A DNA stretch of 5,807 nucleotides, taken from contig URHR01000104.1 in NCBI GenBank assembly GCA_900547725.1, forward strand, positions 1 to 5,807, written 5' to 3'. The notes beneath the pieces are model-generated. The model was given only the letters and a program-made list of their open reading frames with translations, ran no database searches and had not been told where the DNA came from. Below are positions 1 through 5,592 of the stretch, piece after piece. The position numbers were made by a program, and so were the translations under genes. The stretch is from an uncultured Eubacteriales bacterium. Lineage in GTDB: Bacteria; Bacillota; Clostridia; Oscillospirales; CAG-272. Within the stretch, counting starts at the first letter, position 1. Each line of letters starts with the position of its first letter.

Positions 1-1
1 C

Positions 2-54
2 AGTCGAACCCCGAAGGGGCGCCAGCAGGCGGGATCTCGGCACCCGTGTAAGGT
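2..54 (+). repeat. Left arm of 53-bp window-terminal inverted repeat
   Basis: Positions 2-54 match the reverse complement of 5749-5801 at 50 of 53 positions; the mismatches are at 33, 44 and 51. The arm contains two small adjacent hairpins, CCCC-GAA-GGGG (9-19) and CGCC-AGCA-GGCG (20-31). No reading frame or tRNA fold accounts for it. It most likely is a multi-copy intergenic repeat of this genome, but copy number cannot be judged from one window. Confidence 0.85.
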
Positions 55-78
55 CATAAAATAGAAAGTTGCCATGAG

Positions 79-101
79 TGGGCAAAGCCCCAAGGTCTTA
101 A
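79..101 (-). repeat. Short hairpin repeat in the leader of the kinase gene
   Basis: GGGC-AAA-GCCC (80-90) followed by CAAGGTCTTA. It closely resembles the reverse complement of the hairpin unit at 5324-5351 (GGGGC-AAA-GCCCC then GAGGTCTT), so it is a third, slightly decayed copy in opposite orientation. It ends a few bases before the Shine-Dalgarno-like GAGAGGTGAG (103-112) of the kinase, so it would lie in that gene's 5' leader if transcription starts upstream. Any regulatory role is inference. Confidence 0.6.
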
Positions 102-117
102 AGAGAGGTGAGATTGA

Positions 118-1035
118 ATGAATGTTGTTGCAGTATCGAATGATCTGAAGGAAACGGAGCTGGCGGAACTGGTGCGCGCGGGGGACACGGCGTTTGAACG
201 CGCCCTCAAAGCGCTGGCGGAGGAGATTCTCTCCCTGCACGATGTCCGCCTGCTCGGACTGACCGGTCCGACCTGCTCGGGAAAGACCACAGCCGCCGCC
301 ATGCTGACCAAAGAACTGGAAGCACAGGGGCGCGCGGTTCATATCATCTCGGTTGACGACTTCTATTACAGCAAGGAAGCGCTCCAACGCGCCTCGCGCG
401 AGAAGGGGAGACAGGAGCCGGATTACGACTCCCCCGACACCATCGACCTCGATTTCATGCGCGCCTGCACGCTCTCCCTGCTCTCGGGGCGCGAGACGAG
501 AATGCCGCGCTTCAATTTCCGCACGGGACAGCGGGAAAGAGGCGAGATCCTGCGCCCGATGGAAGGGGACGTGTTCCTCTTTGAGGGCATCCAGATCCTT
601 TACCCGCAGGTCGACGCGCTCCTGCGGCGGGAGGGGGATTTCAACTTCTGCGTCTGCCCGCAGACCGCAATCGAAACGGGCGGGGAGCGATTTGAGCCGA
701 ACGAAATCCGCCTGCTGCGCCGTCTGGTGCGGGATATGATCCACCGCGCCGCCGCGCCGTCCTTCACCTTTGCCATTTGGGAGAGCGTGCGGGAGAACGA
801 GGAGAAGAACATCTTCCCCAACATCGGAAGCTGTAACCGCGCGGTGAATTCCACCATGCCGTATGAAATCGGACTTCTGAAGCCCTACCTTGAAAAATTT
901 CTCCGGGAGGGTCGCGAGGACGGGAGCGGGAAAGCGCGGATCGAGGCGGAAACGATTCTCGACCGCCTGCGGAAGGTTCAAACGGTTTCCGACACGCTGA
1001 TCGGACCGGATTCTTTGTACAGGGAGTTTATCTGA
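118..1035 (+). CDS. Uridine kinase-like nucleoside kinase (PRK/URK P-loop family)
   Basis: A 305-residue cytosolic P-loop kinase predicted to transfer the ATP gamma-phosphate to the 5'-hydroxyl of a nucleoside. After a helical N-terminus (1-44) comes the Walker A loop GPTCSGKTT (50-58), then a uridine-kinase-type VDDFYYSKE (79-87, putative catalytic Asp at 80/81), DYDSPDTID (102-110, like the Udk 'DHPDAFD' substrate motif), a Walker-B-like strand DVFLFEGIQI (151-160), and an Arg-rich lid RRLVRDMIHR (201-210). The C-terminal WESVRENEEKNIFPN and MPYEIGLLKPYL resemble the end of the long (~550-aa) clostridial nucleoside kinases that carry an N-terminal TGS/ThrRS-like domain. That domain is absent here, yet the protein is longer than classical Udk (~210 aa). 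Start: ATG 118 follows GAGGTG with 7-base spacing. The stop is one base before the deaminase start, indicating translational coupling. The kinase family is secure; uridine specificity is not shown by sequence. Confidence 0.88.
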   Translation: MNVVAVSNDLKETELAELVRAGDTAFERALKALAEEILSLHDVRLLGLTGPTCSGKTTAAAMLTKELEAQGRAVHIISVDDFYYSKEALQRASREKGRQEPDYDSPDTIDLDFMRACTLSLLSGRETRMPRFNFRTGQRERGEILRPMEGDVFLFEGIQILYPQVDALLRREGDFNFCVCPQTAIETGGERFEPNEIRLLRRLVRDMIHRAAAPSFTFAIWESVRENEEKNIFPNIGSCNRAVNSTMPYEIGLLKPYLEKFLREGREDGSGKARIEAETILDRLRKVQTVSDTLIGPDSLYREFI

Positions 1036-1036
1036 A

Positions 1037-2329
1037 ATGAAAACGTTACTGAAGAACGCAACGCTCCTGCCCGAGTACGGCTACGGGGACAAACGGGTGC
1101 ACGTTACGGTCAGGAACCGCAAAATTGCGGAGATTTCCGAGACATTGCCCGAGAATGAAAAGGCGGACGAGGTGGTCGACTGCGGGGGCAACCTCCTGAT
1201 GCCCGCTTTCTGCAATACGCACTGCCACGCCGCCATGACCCTCTTCCGCGGCTACGGCGAGGATCTGCCGCTGAAAGAATGGCTGGAAACGCGCATTTTC
1301 CCCGCAGAGGAAAAGCTGACCTTCCGCGCGGTCTACCATGCCTCCATGCTCGCCATTGCCGAAATGCTCCGGAACGGCATTGCTTCCTTCTCGGATATGT
1401 ATATGTTCGAGGACGCGGTTGCCGAGGCAGTGCTGGCAAGCGGCATCAAGGCAAACCTTTCGCGGTCGCTCGTGTCGTTCGACCCCGAGGTCGATATGGC
1501 GAAGGAGCAGAGAACCGTGGAGGCGGTGCGGCTGGCGGAGTGGTATCACGGGTGCGACGAGGGGAGACTGCTGGTCGATTTTTCGCTCCATGCCGAGTAT
1601 ACGAACGTTCCGAAAGCCTGCGAATATGTTGCGGAACTGGCAAAGCGCTTCAAAACGGGAATGCAGATTCACCTTTCCGAGACTGAGCGCGAGCATCTGG
1701 AGTGCATGGATCGGTGGGGCAAAACGCCGACCGAATTCTTCCGCGATACGGGCGTTCTGGATGTTCCCACGACCGCCGCGCACTGCGTGTGGGTCACCGA
1801 CAGCGATATTGAGATTCTGCGCGACAAGGGCGTGACCGTGGCGCACAACCCCGTCAGCAACCTCAAGCTCGGGAGCGGCGTTGCGCCTCTGCGGAAGCTG
1901 TTGGACGCGGGCGTGAATGTGGCGCTCGGGACGGACGGAACGGCGTCGAACAACCGCCTTGACATCCTGCGCGAGGTGCAGACCGCCGCGCTGATTCATA
2001 AGGGCGTGACGCGGAATCCCACCGAAATCAAAGCCGCCGAACTGATCCCGCTTGCAACCGTCAACGGAATGCGGGCGCAGGGCAGACGGGACTGCGGGCG
2101 CGTGGAGAAGGGTTATTGCGCCGATCTGATACTGATCGACCGGAACAGCCTGCATAATCAGCCGTGTTTTGACGATTACGCAATGCTGGCGTTCAGCGCC
2201 GACGCGAACGATGTAAAAATGACCATGGTCGACGGGCGCATACTTTACCGCGGCGGCGAGTATACTTCCATTGATGAGGAACGCCTGCGCGCCGACTGCC
2301 GCGAGACGTTTGCTCATTACTTTGATTGA
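1037..2329 (+). CDS. mtaD: 5-methylthioadenosine/S-adenosylhomocysteine deaminase-type amidohydrolase
   Basis: A 430-residue metal-dependent amidohydrolase of the MTA/SAH deaminase (TM0936-like) group, the usual family length. It is predicted to deaminate 5'-methylthioadenosine and S-adenosylhomocysteine, by-products of SAM use, to the inosine forms and ammonia. Visible active site: metal ligands H62 and H64 in NTHCHAAMTLFRG, H212 in IHLSE with E215, and D300 in LGTDGTASNNRLD; substrate-side H185 (SLHAEYT) and H249 (AAHCVW). HNPVSNLKLGSG (270-281) is typical of the family. All expected residues are present, so the enzyme should be active. The N- and C-terminal strands (1-55, ~370-410) form the composite beta domain. 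ATG 1037 lies one base after the kinase stop, with AGGGAG at 1021-1026 inside the kinase end as ribosome site. Related guanine, chlorohydrolase or adenosine-type deaminases share this fold, so substrate assignment is family inference. Confidence 0.88.
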   Translation: MKTLLKNATLLPEYGYGDKRVHVTVRNRKIAEISETLPENEKADEVVDCGGNLLMPAFCNTHCHAAMTLFRGYGEDLPLKEWLETRIFPAEEKLTFRAVYHASMLAIAEMLRNGIASFSDMYMFEDAVAEAVLASGIKANLSRSLVSFDPEVDMAKEQRTVEAVRLAEWYHGCDEGRLLVDFSLHAEYTNVPKACEYVAELAKRFKTGMQIHLSETEREHLECMDRWGKTPTEFFRDTGVLDVPTTAAHCVWVTDSDIEILRDKGVTVAHNPVSNLKLGSGVAPLRKLLDAGVNVALGTDGTASNNRLDILREVQTAALIHKGVTRNPTEIKAAELIPLATVNGMRAQGRRDCGRVEKGYCADLILIDRNSLHNQPCFDDYAMLAFSADANDVKMTMVDGRILYRGGEYTSIDEERLRADCRETFAHYFD

Positions 2330-2446
2330 AGGCAAGAACGCATATTTTGCGGGTAGAATGCAGACAAAGGGCGCTGTTCTGAGAAAAGTACAAATTTCTT
2401 TCACGCTTTTTTCTTTGACCATGTAGGCGCAAAGAAGAAAAGCACA

Positions 2447-2461
2447 CTTTGCTTCGCAAAG
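2447..2461. repeat. Small hairpin CTTTGC-TTC-GCAAAG
   Basis: Perfect 6-bp stem with 3-base loop, extended outward by GCA (2442-2444) and TGC (2463-2465). On the + strand an A-run follows; on the - strand the stem is followed by a T-rich stretch, so it would work as a terminator only for leftward transcription, and no leftward gene exists here. It is probably part of the same interspersed repeat as the hairpin cluster downstream. Confidence 0.4.
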
Positions 2462-2491
2462 CTGCAAAAAAGAAAGCGCTGTATAGGAGAT

Positions 2492-2558
2492 GTCGCCGCC
2501 TGCGGGCGGCGACCAGCGCCCCACGGCGCTGGACTCGTGCCGCCTTTTAGAAAAGGCG
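2492..2558. repeat. Row of three consecutive perfect hairpins
   Basis: Three hairpins in close succession: GTCGCCGCC/GGCGGCGAC (2492-2500 with 2505-2513, loop TGCG), CAGCGCC/GGCGCTG (2514-2520 with 2525-2531, loop CCAC) directly abutting it, and CGCCTTTT/AAAAGGCG (2541-2548 with 2551-2558). A weaker CCACG/CGTGG stem follows at 2575-2596. The back-to-back perfect stems are characteristic of repetitive extragenic palindromes or structured RNA 3' ends. They could terminate or protect the kinase-deaminase transcript, but there is no U-tract. Confidence 0.65.
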
Positions 2559-2646
2559 GGCGAAAACTTTCCATCCACGACGAAAGCCGAGCGTGGGTGT
2601 TTGCTGTCTATACCCCATGCGTTTGCCGAAAAGGGAGTGAACTGTC

Positions 2647-4341
2647 ATGGCGGAGAATCGGAACCGAGCGGAAAAGACCTTTTTATCGGGCGTGTTTGTC
2701 CTCGCGCTGTCAACCGTTCTTGCCAAGGCGGTGGGCTTCCTTTACAAAATCCCCATGCTCTCCTACCTCGGTGCGGAGGGCATGGGATACTTCCATTCGG
2801 CGTATGAAATTTACGCGCTCTTCTGCGTGATCAGCACGGCGGGACTTCCCGTGGCGCTGTCGGTTCTGGTCTCGGCGGCGCTGTCGGTGGGGGATGAACG
2901 CGGGGCGGCGCGGGTGTTCCGCACCTCGCTCGGCGTGTTCCTCGGCATCGGCATCCTCGGCAGCGGCGCGATGGCGGCTCTGTCACCGCTGTTCTGCCGC
3001 CTGATCCGGAGCGCGAACGCCTACGGGTGCATTCTGGCGATCAGCCCAACGGTTCTGCTCATCTGCGTGTCCTCCGCCGTTCGCGGGTGGTTTCAGGGAC
3101 ACCAGAAAATGGCGCCCACCGCAATTTCCCAACTGATTGAAGCGATCGGAAAACTGGCGTTCGGTTTGGTTCTGGCGGACGTTGCCGCCGAGCGCGGTTG
3201 GGGCGTTCCCGCAATCGCCGCCATGGCGGGCGTGGGGCTGACGCTCGGAACGCTGCTCTCCACGCTCTATCTCGTCTCCGAGTTCTTCCGTCTTCGCCCG
3301 CGCACGGAGAAAAGGGCTTCCGCGCCGCGCGGGAGCGGAACGCTGCGGCAGCTTTGGCGGCTGGCGTTCCCGATGACGGTTGGCGCTTCGGCGGTCAGTC
3401 TGACCAAGCTGATTGACATGGCGATGATTCTGCGCCGTCTGCGGAGCGTGGGCTACAGCGAGATTGCGGCGAATGCGGCATACGGAAGTTACACAACGCT
3501 CGCGCTGTCTGTTTACGCGCTTGTTCCCACGCTTTTGTCCTCGGTCGCGCTTCCGCTCGTGCCGCTTCTTTCCTCTGCCATTGCGGCGGGGGATCGCGGG
3601 CGGCAGGCTTCGCTGATCCGCGCTTCCTACCGTCTGACCGCAATCATCTCGCTTCCCGCTTCGCTCGGGCTTGCGATGTTCGCGCATCCGATTCTGTCGC
3701 TTCTGTTCGGCAGAGAGCCGGAGGCGGTTGCGCAGGCTGCTCCGCTTCTGGCGCTTCTCGGACCGTCTGTCTTTCTCTCCTGCATGATCGGCGCGACCAA
3801 TTCGGTGCTGCACGCCTACCGCGCGGTCACAAAGCCGATCCTCTCGCTTCTGGCGGGTGCGGCGGTAAAGCTGACCGTTGCCTATTTCCTCATCGGCTCG
3901 CCCGCGGTGGGGCTTCCGGGCGCGCCGATCAGCACGTTTCTTTGCAACGCGGCGGTTGTGGGGATGAATCTATCGTTTGCCGCCCGCCTGTGCAGGGTGG
4001 AAGTGGAGAAACTCGGCGGAACGTTTGCAAAGCCGCTGATTGCTTCGGTGCTGTCGGTCGGGCTGTGCGGCGTTTGCTATCGGCTTCTTGTGCGGGCGGC
4101 GGGGGAGAGCGCGCTTCTGACGCTCGGTGCGCTGATCGGATGTCTTGTACTGTATCCCGTGTTCGGCTGTCTTTGCGGCGGCATCGGGCGGGAGGATATC
4201 ATGCTTCTGCCCGGCGGGGAGAAGCTGTGCCGCGCGTTGACCTTCTGCAGGCTTCTGCCGCGGCGGGAAGAAGAGAAAAAGGAGAAAAACGAGGAACATG
4301 AACGAACAGGCAAAGGAACTGTCGGCGAAAAAACGGTATGA
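2647..4341 (+). CDS. SpoVB/YabM-type lipid-linked polysaccharide flippase (MurJ/MATE-like, MOP superfamily)
   Basis: A 564-residue polytopic inner-membrane protein of the SpoVB/MurJ group, predicted to flip lipid-linked envelope or cortex precursors across the membrane. Hydrophobic segments run throughout, starting at 12-32 and 54-80, 95-116, 127-144, then in the second half 285-312, 330-354, 363-382, 396-416, 427-447, 462-482 and 488-511, in line with about 14 helices. Family motifs include the N-terminal KAVGFLYKIPMLSYLGAEGMG (24-44; spans two pieces KAVGFLYKIP and LGAEGMG), RGWFQGHQKMAPTAISQLIE (146-165) and GLPGAPIST (422-430). Its length is slightly above B. subtilis SpoVB/YabM (~520-530) because of a charged Glu/Lys-rich C-terminal tail (538-564), whose last 14 residues overlap mazG. 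The start ATG is preceded by AGGGAG at 2632-2637, a 9-base gap. Position immediately before mazG and rqcP matches B. subtilis yabM. Whether it serves sporulation or vegetative envelope synthesis cannot be told. Confidence 0.9.
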   Translation: MAENRNRAEKTFLSGVFVLALSTVLAKAVGFLYKIPMLSYLGAEGMGYFHSAYEIYALFCVISTAGLPVALSVLVSAALSVGDERGAARVFRTSLGVFLGIGILGSGAMAALSPLFCRLIRSANAYGCILAISPTVLLICVSSAVRGWFQGHQKMAPTAISQLIEAIGKLAFGLVLADVAAERGWGVPAIAAMAGVGLTLGTLLSTLYLVSEFFRLRPRTEKRASAPRGSGTLRQLWRLAFPMTVGASAVSLTKLIDMAMILRRLRSVGYSEIAANAAYGSYTTLALSVYALVPTLLSSVALPLVPLLSSAIAAGDRGRQASLIRASYRLTAIISLPASLGLAMFAHPILSLLFGREPEAVAQAAPLLALLGPSVFLSCMIGATNSVLHAYRAVTKPILSLLAGAAVKLTVAYFLIGSPAVGLPGAPISTFLCNAAVVGMNLSFAARLCRVEVEKLGGTFAKPLIASVLSVGLCGVCYRLLVRAAGESALLTLGALIGCLVLYPVFGCLCGGIGREDIMLLPGGEKLCRALTFCRLLPRREEEKKEKNEEHERTGKGTVGEKTV

Positions 4342-5005
4342 TTTTGACGACCTGTGCGCCATTGTGCGGGTTCTGCGCGGGGAGGGCGGCTGTCCTTGGG
4401 ATCGCGCCCAGACCCATGCGAGCATTCGGAGCTGTGCGATTGAGGAAGCCTACGAGGTTGCGGAGGCGATCGACAAAAACGATCCCGTTCTGCTTTGCGA
4501 GGAGTTGGGCGACCTGTTGTTTCAGGCGGTTTTTCATGCGCAGCTGGAAGCGGAGCGGGGCGGTTTTACCATTGGCGATGTGGTGGACGGCAACGCGCGG
4601 AAGATGATTGACCGTCACCCGCAGGTATTCGGCAACGAAGAACCGACCGACGCGGACGAAGCTTTGGCACGTTGGGAAGCGCGGAAGGTTGCGGAGAAGG
4701 GGCGGGTAACGCTTTCCTCCCGTTTGCGTGCAGTTCCCGCGATGCTTCCTGCGCTGATGCGGGCGCAGAAGATTGCGAAAAAGGCGGGGTTGCTTGACGG
4801 GACAAGCCCTGCGGAATTGGCGGGCGGGATTTCCGACACTCTTTCGTCGCTTGCGGGAGGGGACTGCTCGGCTCTGGGGCGGATTCTGTTTGATCTTTGC
4901 CGTTTGGCGGCGCTTTGCGGTGCGGATGCGGAAGAGGTGTTGGGCGCAGAGGTTGAGCGGGTGATCGAAGCGGCTGAAAAAAACGAAAACTCTGTGAATA
5001 TTTGA
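4298..5005 (+). CDS. mazG: MazG nucleoside triphosphate pyrophosphohydrolase (C-terminal domain degenerate)
   Basis: A 235-residue cytosolic all-alpha NTP pyrophosphohydrolase, hydrolysing (d)NTPs to NMP and PPi and thus cleansing the nucleotide pool. The N-terminal domain is intact: GCPWDRAQTH (31-40), the metal motif EExxE (E49, E50, E53) and ExxD (E69, D72) in EELGDLLFQAVFHA, then RHPQVFG (106-112) and ALARWEARK (122-130). The second half keeps the linker LPALMRAQKIAKKAG (150-164) but the expected second EExxE is GGISD (176-180) and the expected EEMGDLLF is SALGRILF (191-198), so its metal ligands are gone. Unlike B. subtilis YabN it lacks the N-terminal tetrapyrrole-methylase domain. It overlaps the flippase end by 44 bp. 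Ribosome site choices are AAGGAG at 4279-4284 (13-base gap) or GAGGA at 4291-4295 (very close), so initiation is probably helped by coupling. It is shorter than E. coli MazG (263 aa). Confidence 0.93.
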   Translation: MNEQAKELSAKKRYDFDDLCAIVRVLRGEGGCPWDRAQTHASIRSCAIEEAYEVAEAIDKNDPVLLCEELGDLLFQAVFHAQLEAERGGFTIGDVVDGNARKMIDRHPQVFGNEEPTDADEALARWEARKVAEKGRVTLSSRLRAVPAMLPALMRAQKIAKKAGLLDGTSPAELAGGISDTLSSLAGGDCSALGRILFDLCRLAALCGADAEEVLGAEVERVIEAAEKNENSVNI

Positions 5006-5013
5006 AAAAAGTC

Positions 5014-5042
5014 TTGCTTTTCGGGCAATCCTGTGATAGAAT
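5014..5042 (+). promoter_or_regulatory. Predicted sigma-A promoter with extended -10 for rqcP
   Basis: TTGCTT at 5014-5019, a 17-base spacer, and TAGAAT at 5037-5042, preceded by TG one base upstream (5034-5035), which makes an extended -10 (TGATAGAAT). The start site would fall near 5049, giving a leader of about 30 bases before the rqcP ribosome site. It begins nine bases after the mazG stop codon, so rqcP can be expressed separately from mazG. It is a sequence match only. Confidence 0.65.
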
Positions 5043-5065
5043 GAATCATAAGGAGTGCCACAAGC

Positions 5066-5072
5066 AAAGGAG
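5066..5072 (+). promoter_or_regulatory. Ribosome binding site deciding the rqcP start
   Basis: AAAGGAG, nearly the full anti-16S complement. Two ATG codons follow in tandem at 5077 and 5080. The gaps are 4 and 7 bases, so the second ATG has the better spacing, and it also gives the usual family beginning MRLDKYLK. A TTG at 5002 in the same frame would place the N-terminus over the promoter and the mazG end and has no such site. Confidence 0.7.
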
Positions 5073-5079
5073 ATTCATG

Positions 5080-5319
5080 ATGCGATTGGACAAATACTTA
5101 AAGGTATCGCGGATCATCAAGCGGCGGACGGTTGCAAACGACGCCTGCGATGCCGCTCACGTCACGGTTAACGGTCGCCCTGCGAAGGCTTCCTACGATG
5201 TAAAAGAGGGTGACATTCTCGAAATCACCTTCGGCGAGCGGGTTCTGAAGGTTCGCGTTCTGGGGGTCAAGGAATACACGGCAAAGGCTGACGCGGCGGC
5301 GCTGTACGAGGTGATTTAA
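5080..5319 (+). CDS. rqcP: RqcP (YabO): S4-domain ribosome-associated quality-control factor
   Basis: A 79-residue basic RNA-binding protein, nearly all of it one S4 domain: RLDKYLKVSRIIKRRTVAN (2-20) forms the RNA-contacting helices, HVTVNGRPAKASYDVKEGD (27-45) the characteristic S4 turn, and LEITFGERVLKVRVL (47-61) the closing strands. It lines up almost along its length with B. subtilis RqcP/YabO (86 aa, 'MRLDKFLKVSRLIKRRT'). In that system RqcP binds the 50S subunit carrying obstructed peptidyl-tRNA and works with RqcH to add C-terminal alanine tails to stalled chains. Heat-shock Hsp15 is a longer relative and less likely. The start at 5080 is preferred to 5077 on ribosome-site spacing and family N-terminus. 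Its position right after mazG matches yabN-yabO. The usual followers yabP, yabQ and divIC do not follow within the window; repeats do. Confidence 0.92.
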   Translation: MRLDKYLKVSRIIKRRTVANDACDAAHVTVNGRPAKASYDVKEGDILEITFGERVLKVRVLGVKEYTAKADAAALYEVI

Positions 5320-5323
5320 GGGG

Positions 5324-5379
5324 AAGACCTCGGGGCTTTGCCCCGAACCTTAAGACCTCGGGACGCTGTCCCGAACCCT
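5324..5379 (+). repeat. Two tandem 28-bp hairpin units
   Basis: Unit 1 (5324-5351) and unit 2 (5352-5379) both read AAGACCT - hairpin - AACC(T/C). Stems are CGGGGC/GCCCCG (5331-5336 with 5340-5345, loop TTT) and CGGGAC/GTCCCG (5359-5364 with 5368-5373, loop GCT). The one stem difference is compensated on both sides (G:C to A:T), while the loops differ freely. They start five bases after the rqcP stop and may cap its transcript, but no T-run follows either stem. A third related copy lies inverted at 79-101. Confidence 0.8.
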
Positions 5380-5380
5380 G

Positions 5381-5410
5381 CTTAGAAAACTTTTGAAAAA
5401 GTTTTCTAAG
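5381..5410. terminator. Perfect 14-bp stem, possible transcript end for rqcP
   Basis: CTTAGAAAACTTTT (5381-5394) pairs perfectly with AAAAGTTTTCTAAG (5397-5410) around a two-base centre (in practice a loop of at least four bases). It is the longest perfect stem in the window and AT-rich. The sequence after it (AACTTTCAAAAC) is not a T-run on either strand, so intrinsic termination is only possible. The two GC stems just upstream plus this one form a continuous structured 3' region. It may equally be part of an interspersed repeat. Confidence 0.4.
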
Positions 5411-5502
5411 AACTTTCAAAACTTCTAACTAAGGGAATTTTCGCTCCCCATTTTATTTTGTTCTGATTCTGTGTAGCCAGATTCCGTGCTACGAATTCCG
5501 GC

Positions 5503-5560
5503 TGCTCCCGCTCCCAATCCCGTCCAGCGGGATTGGGACGGCTTACGCCTTGCTCCCGCT
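5503..5560. repeat. 11-bp perfect hairpin between 10-bp direct repeats
   Basis: TCCCAATCCCG (5512-5522) pairs with CGGGATTGGGA (5528-5538) around the loop TCCAG. The decamer TGCTCCCGCT flanks it at 5503-5512 and 5551-5560 in the same orientation; the first copy shares one base with the stem. No coding frame passes through it. It looks like another intergenic repeat element or an insertion footprint with a target duplication, but one copy does not allow a decision. Confidence 0.55.
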
Positions 5561-5592
5561 ACCGGATAGAAATGGTTCAGGTTAGTTGCTGA

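Larger units (their letters stand above)
2330..2646. other. 317-bp intergenic region without a supported gene
   Basis: No open frame here has a ribosome site or recognisable protein. The longest small candidate is a 22-codon frame at 2358-2426 without Shine-Dalgarno. The first half is AT-richer than the genes; the second half holds a row of GC-rich hairpins listed separately. I see no hairpin followed by a T-run for the upstream deaminase and no convincing -35/-10 pair for the downstream flippase, although the length and position imply both a transcript end and a new promoter. The ribosome site AGGGAG (2632-2637) precedes the flippase ATG. Confidence 0.6.

Noticed and set aside
57..62. -10 box TAAAAT for the kinase gene
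   Set aside because: At 16-18 bases upstream there is only ATCTCG-like sequence inside the inverted repeat, with no acceptable -35 and no TG extension. The match is too weak to annotate.
2358..2426. 22-codon ORF after the deaminase gene
   Set aside because: It has no Shine-Dalgarno site and no recognisable signal, hydrophobic helix or toxin-like pattern; this length is expected by chance.
2447..2461. Intrinsic terminator for mtaD
   Set aside because: The stem is followed by A residues on the + strand; a T-rich tail exists only on the minus strand, where no gene is read.
1046..2578. 510-codon open frame on the minus strand opposite the deaminase gene
   Set aside because: The opposite strand encodes a complete amidohydrolase with every active-site residue. 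The antisense frame is an effect of GC-rich codon use; its product shows no recognisable domain and runs into the intergenic hairpins.
2490..2807. 105-codon + strand frame from the intergenic region into the flippase start
   Set aside because: It passes through the hairpin cluster and overlaps the flippase N-terminus in another frame. Its product looks like translated repeat sequence and lacks a family match I can recognise.
2983..3813. 276-codon minus-strand open frame inside the flippase gene
   Set aside because: The product is an Arg/Gln-rich string typical of the reverse reading of a membrane protein gene. No ribosome site or domain is visible, while the + strand reads as a normal flippase.
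5002..5319. TTG start giving a 105-residue RqcP
   Set aside because: The extra 26 residues would be read over the mazG end and the predicted promoter, have no similarity to the family N-terminus, and lack a ribosome site. AAAGGAG lies before the ATG pair at 5077/5080.
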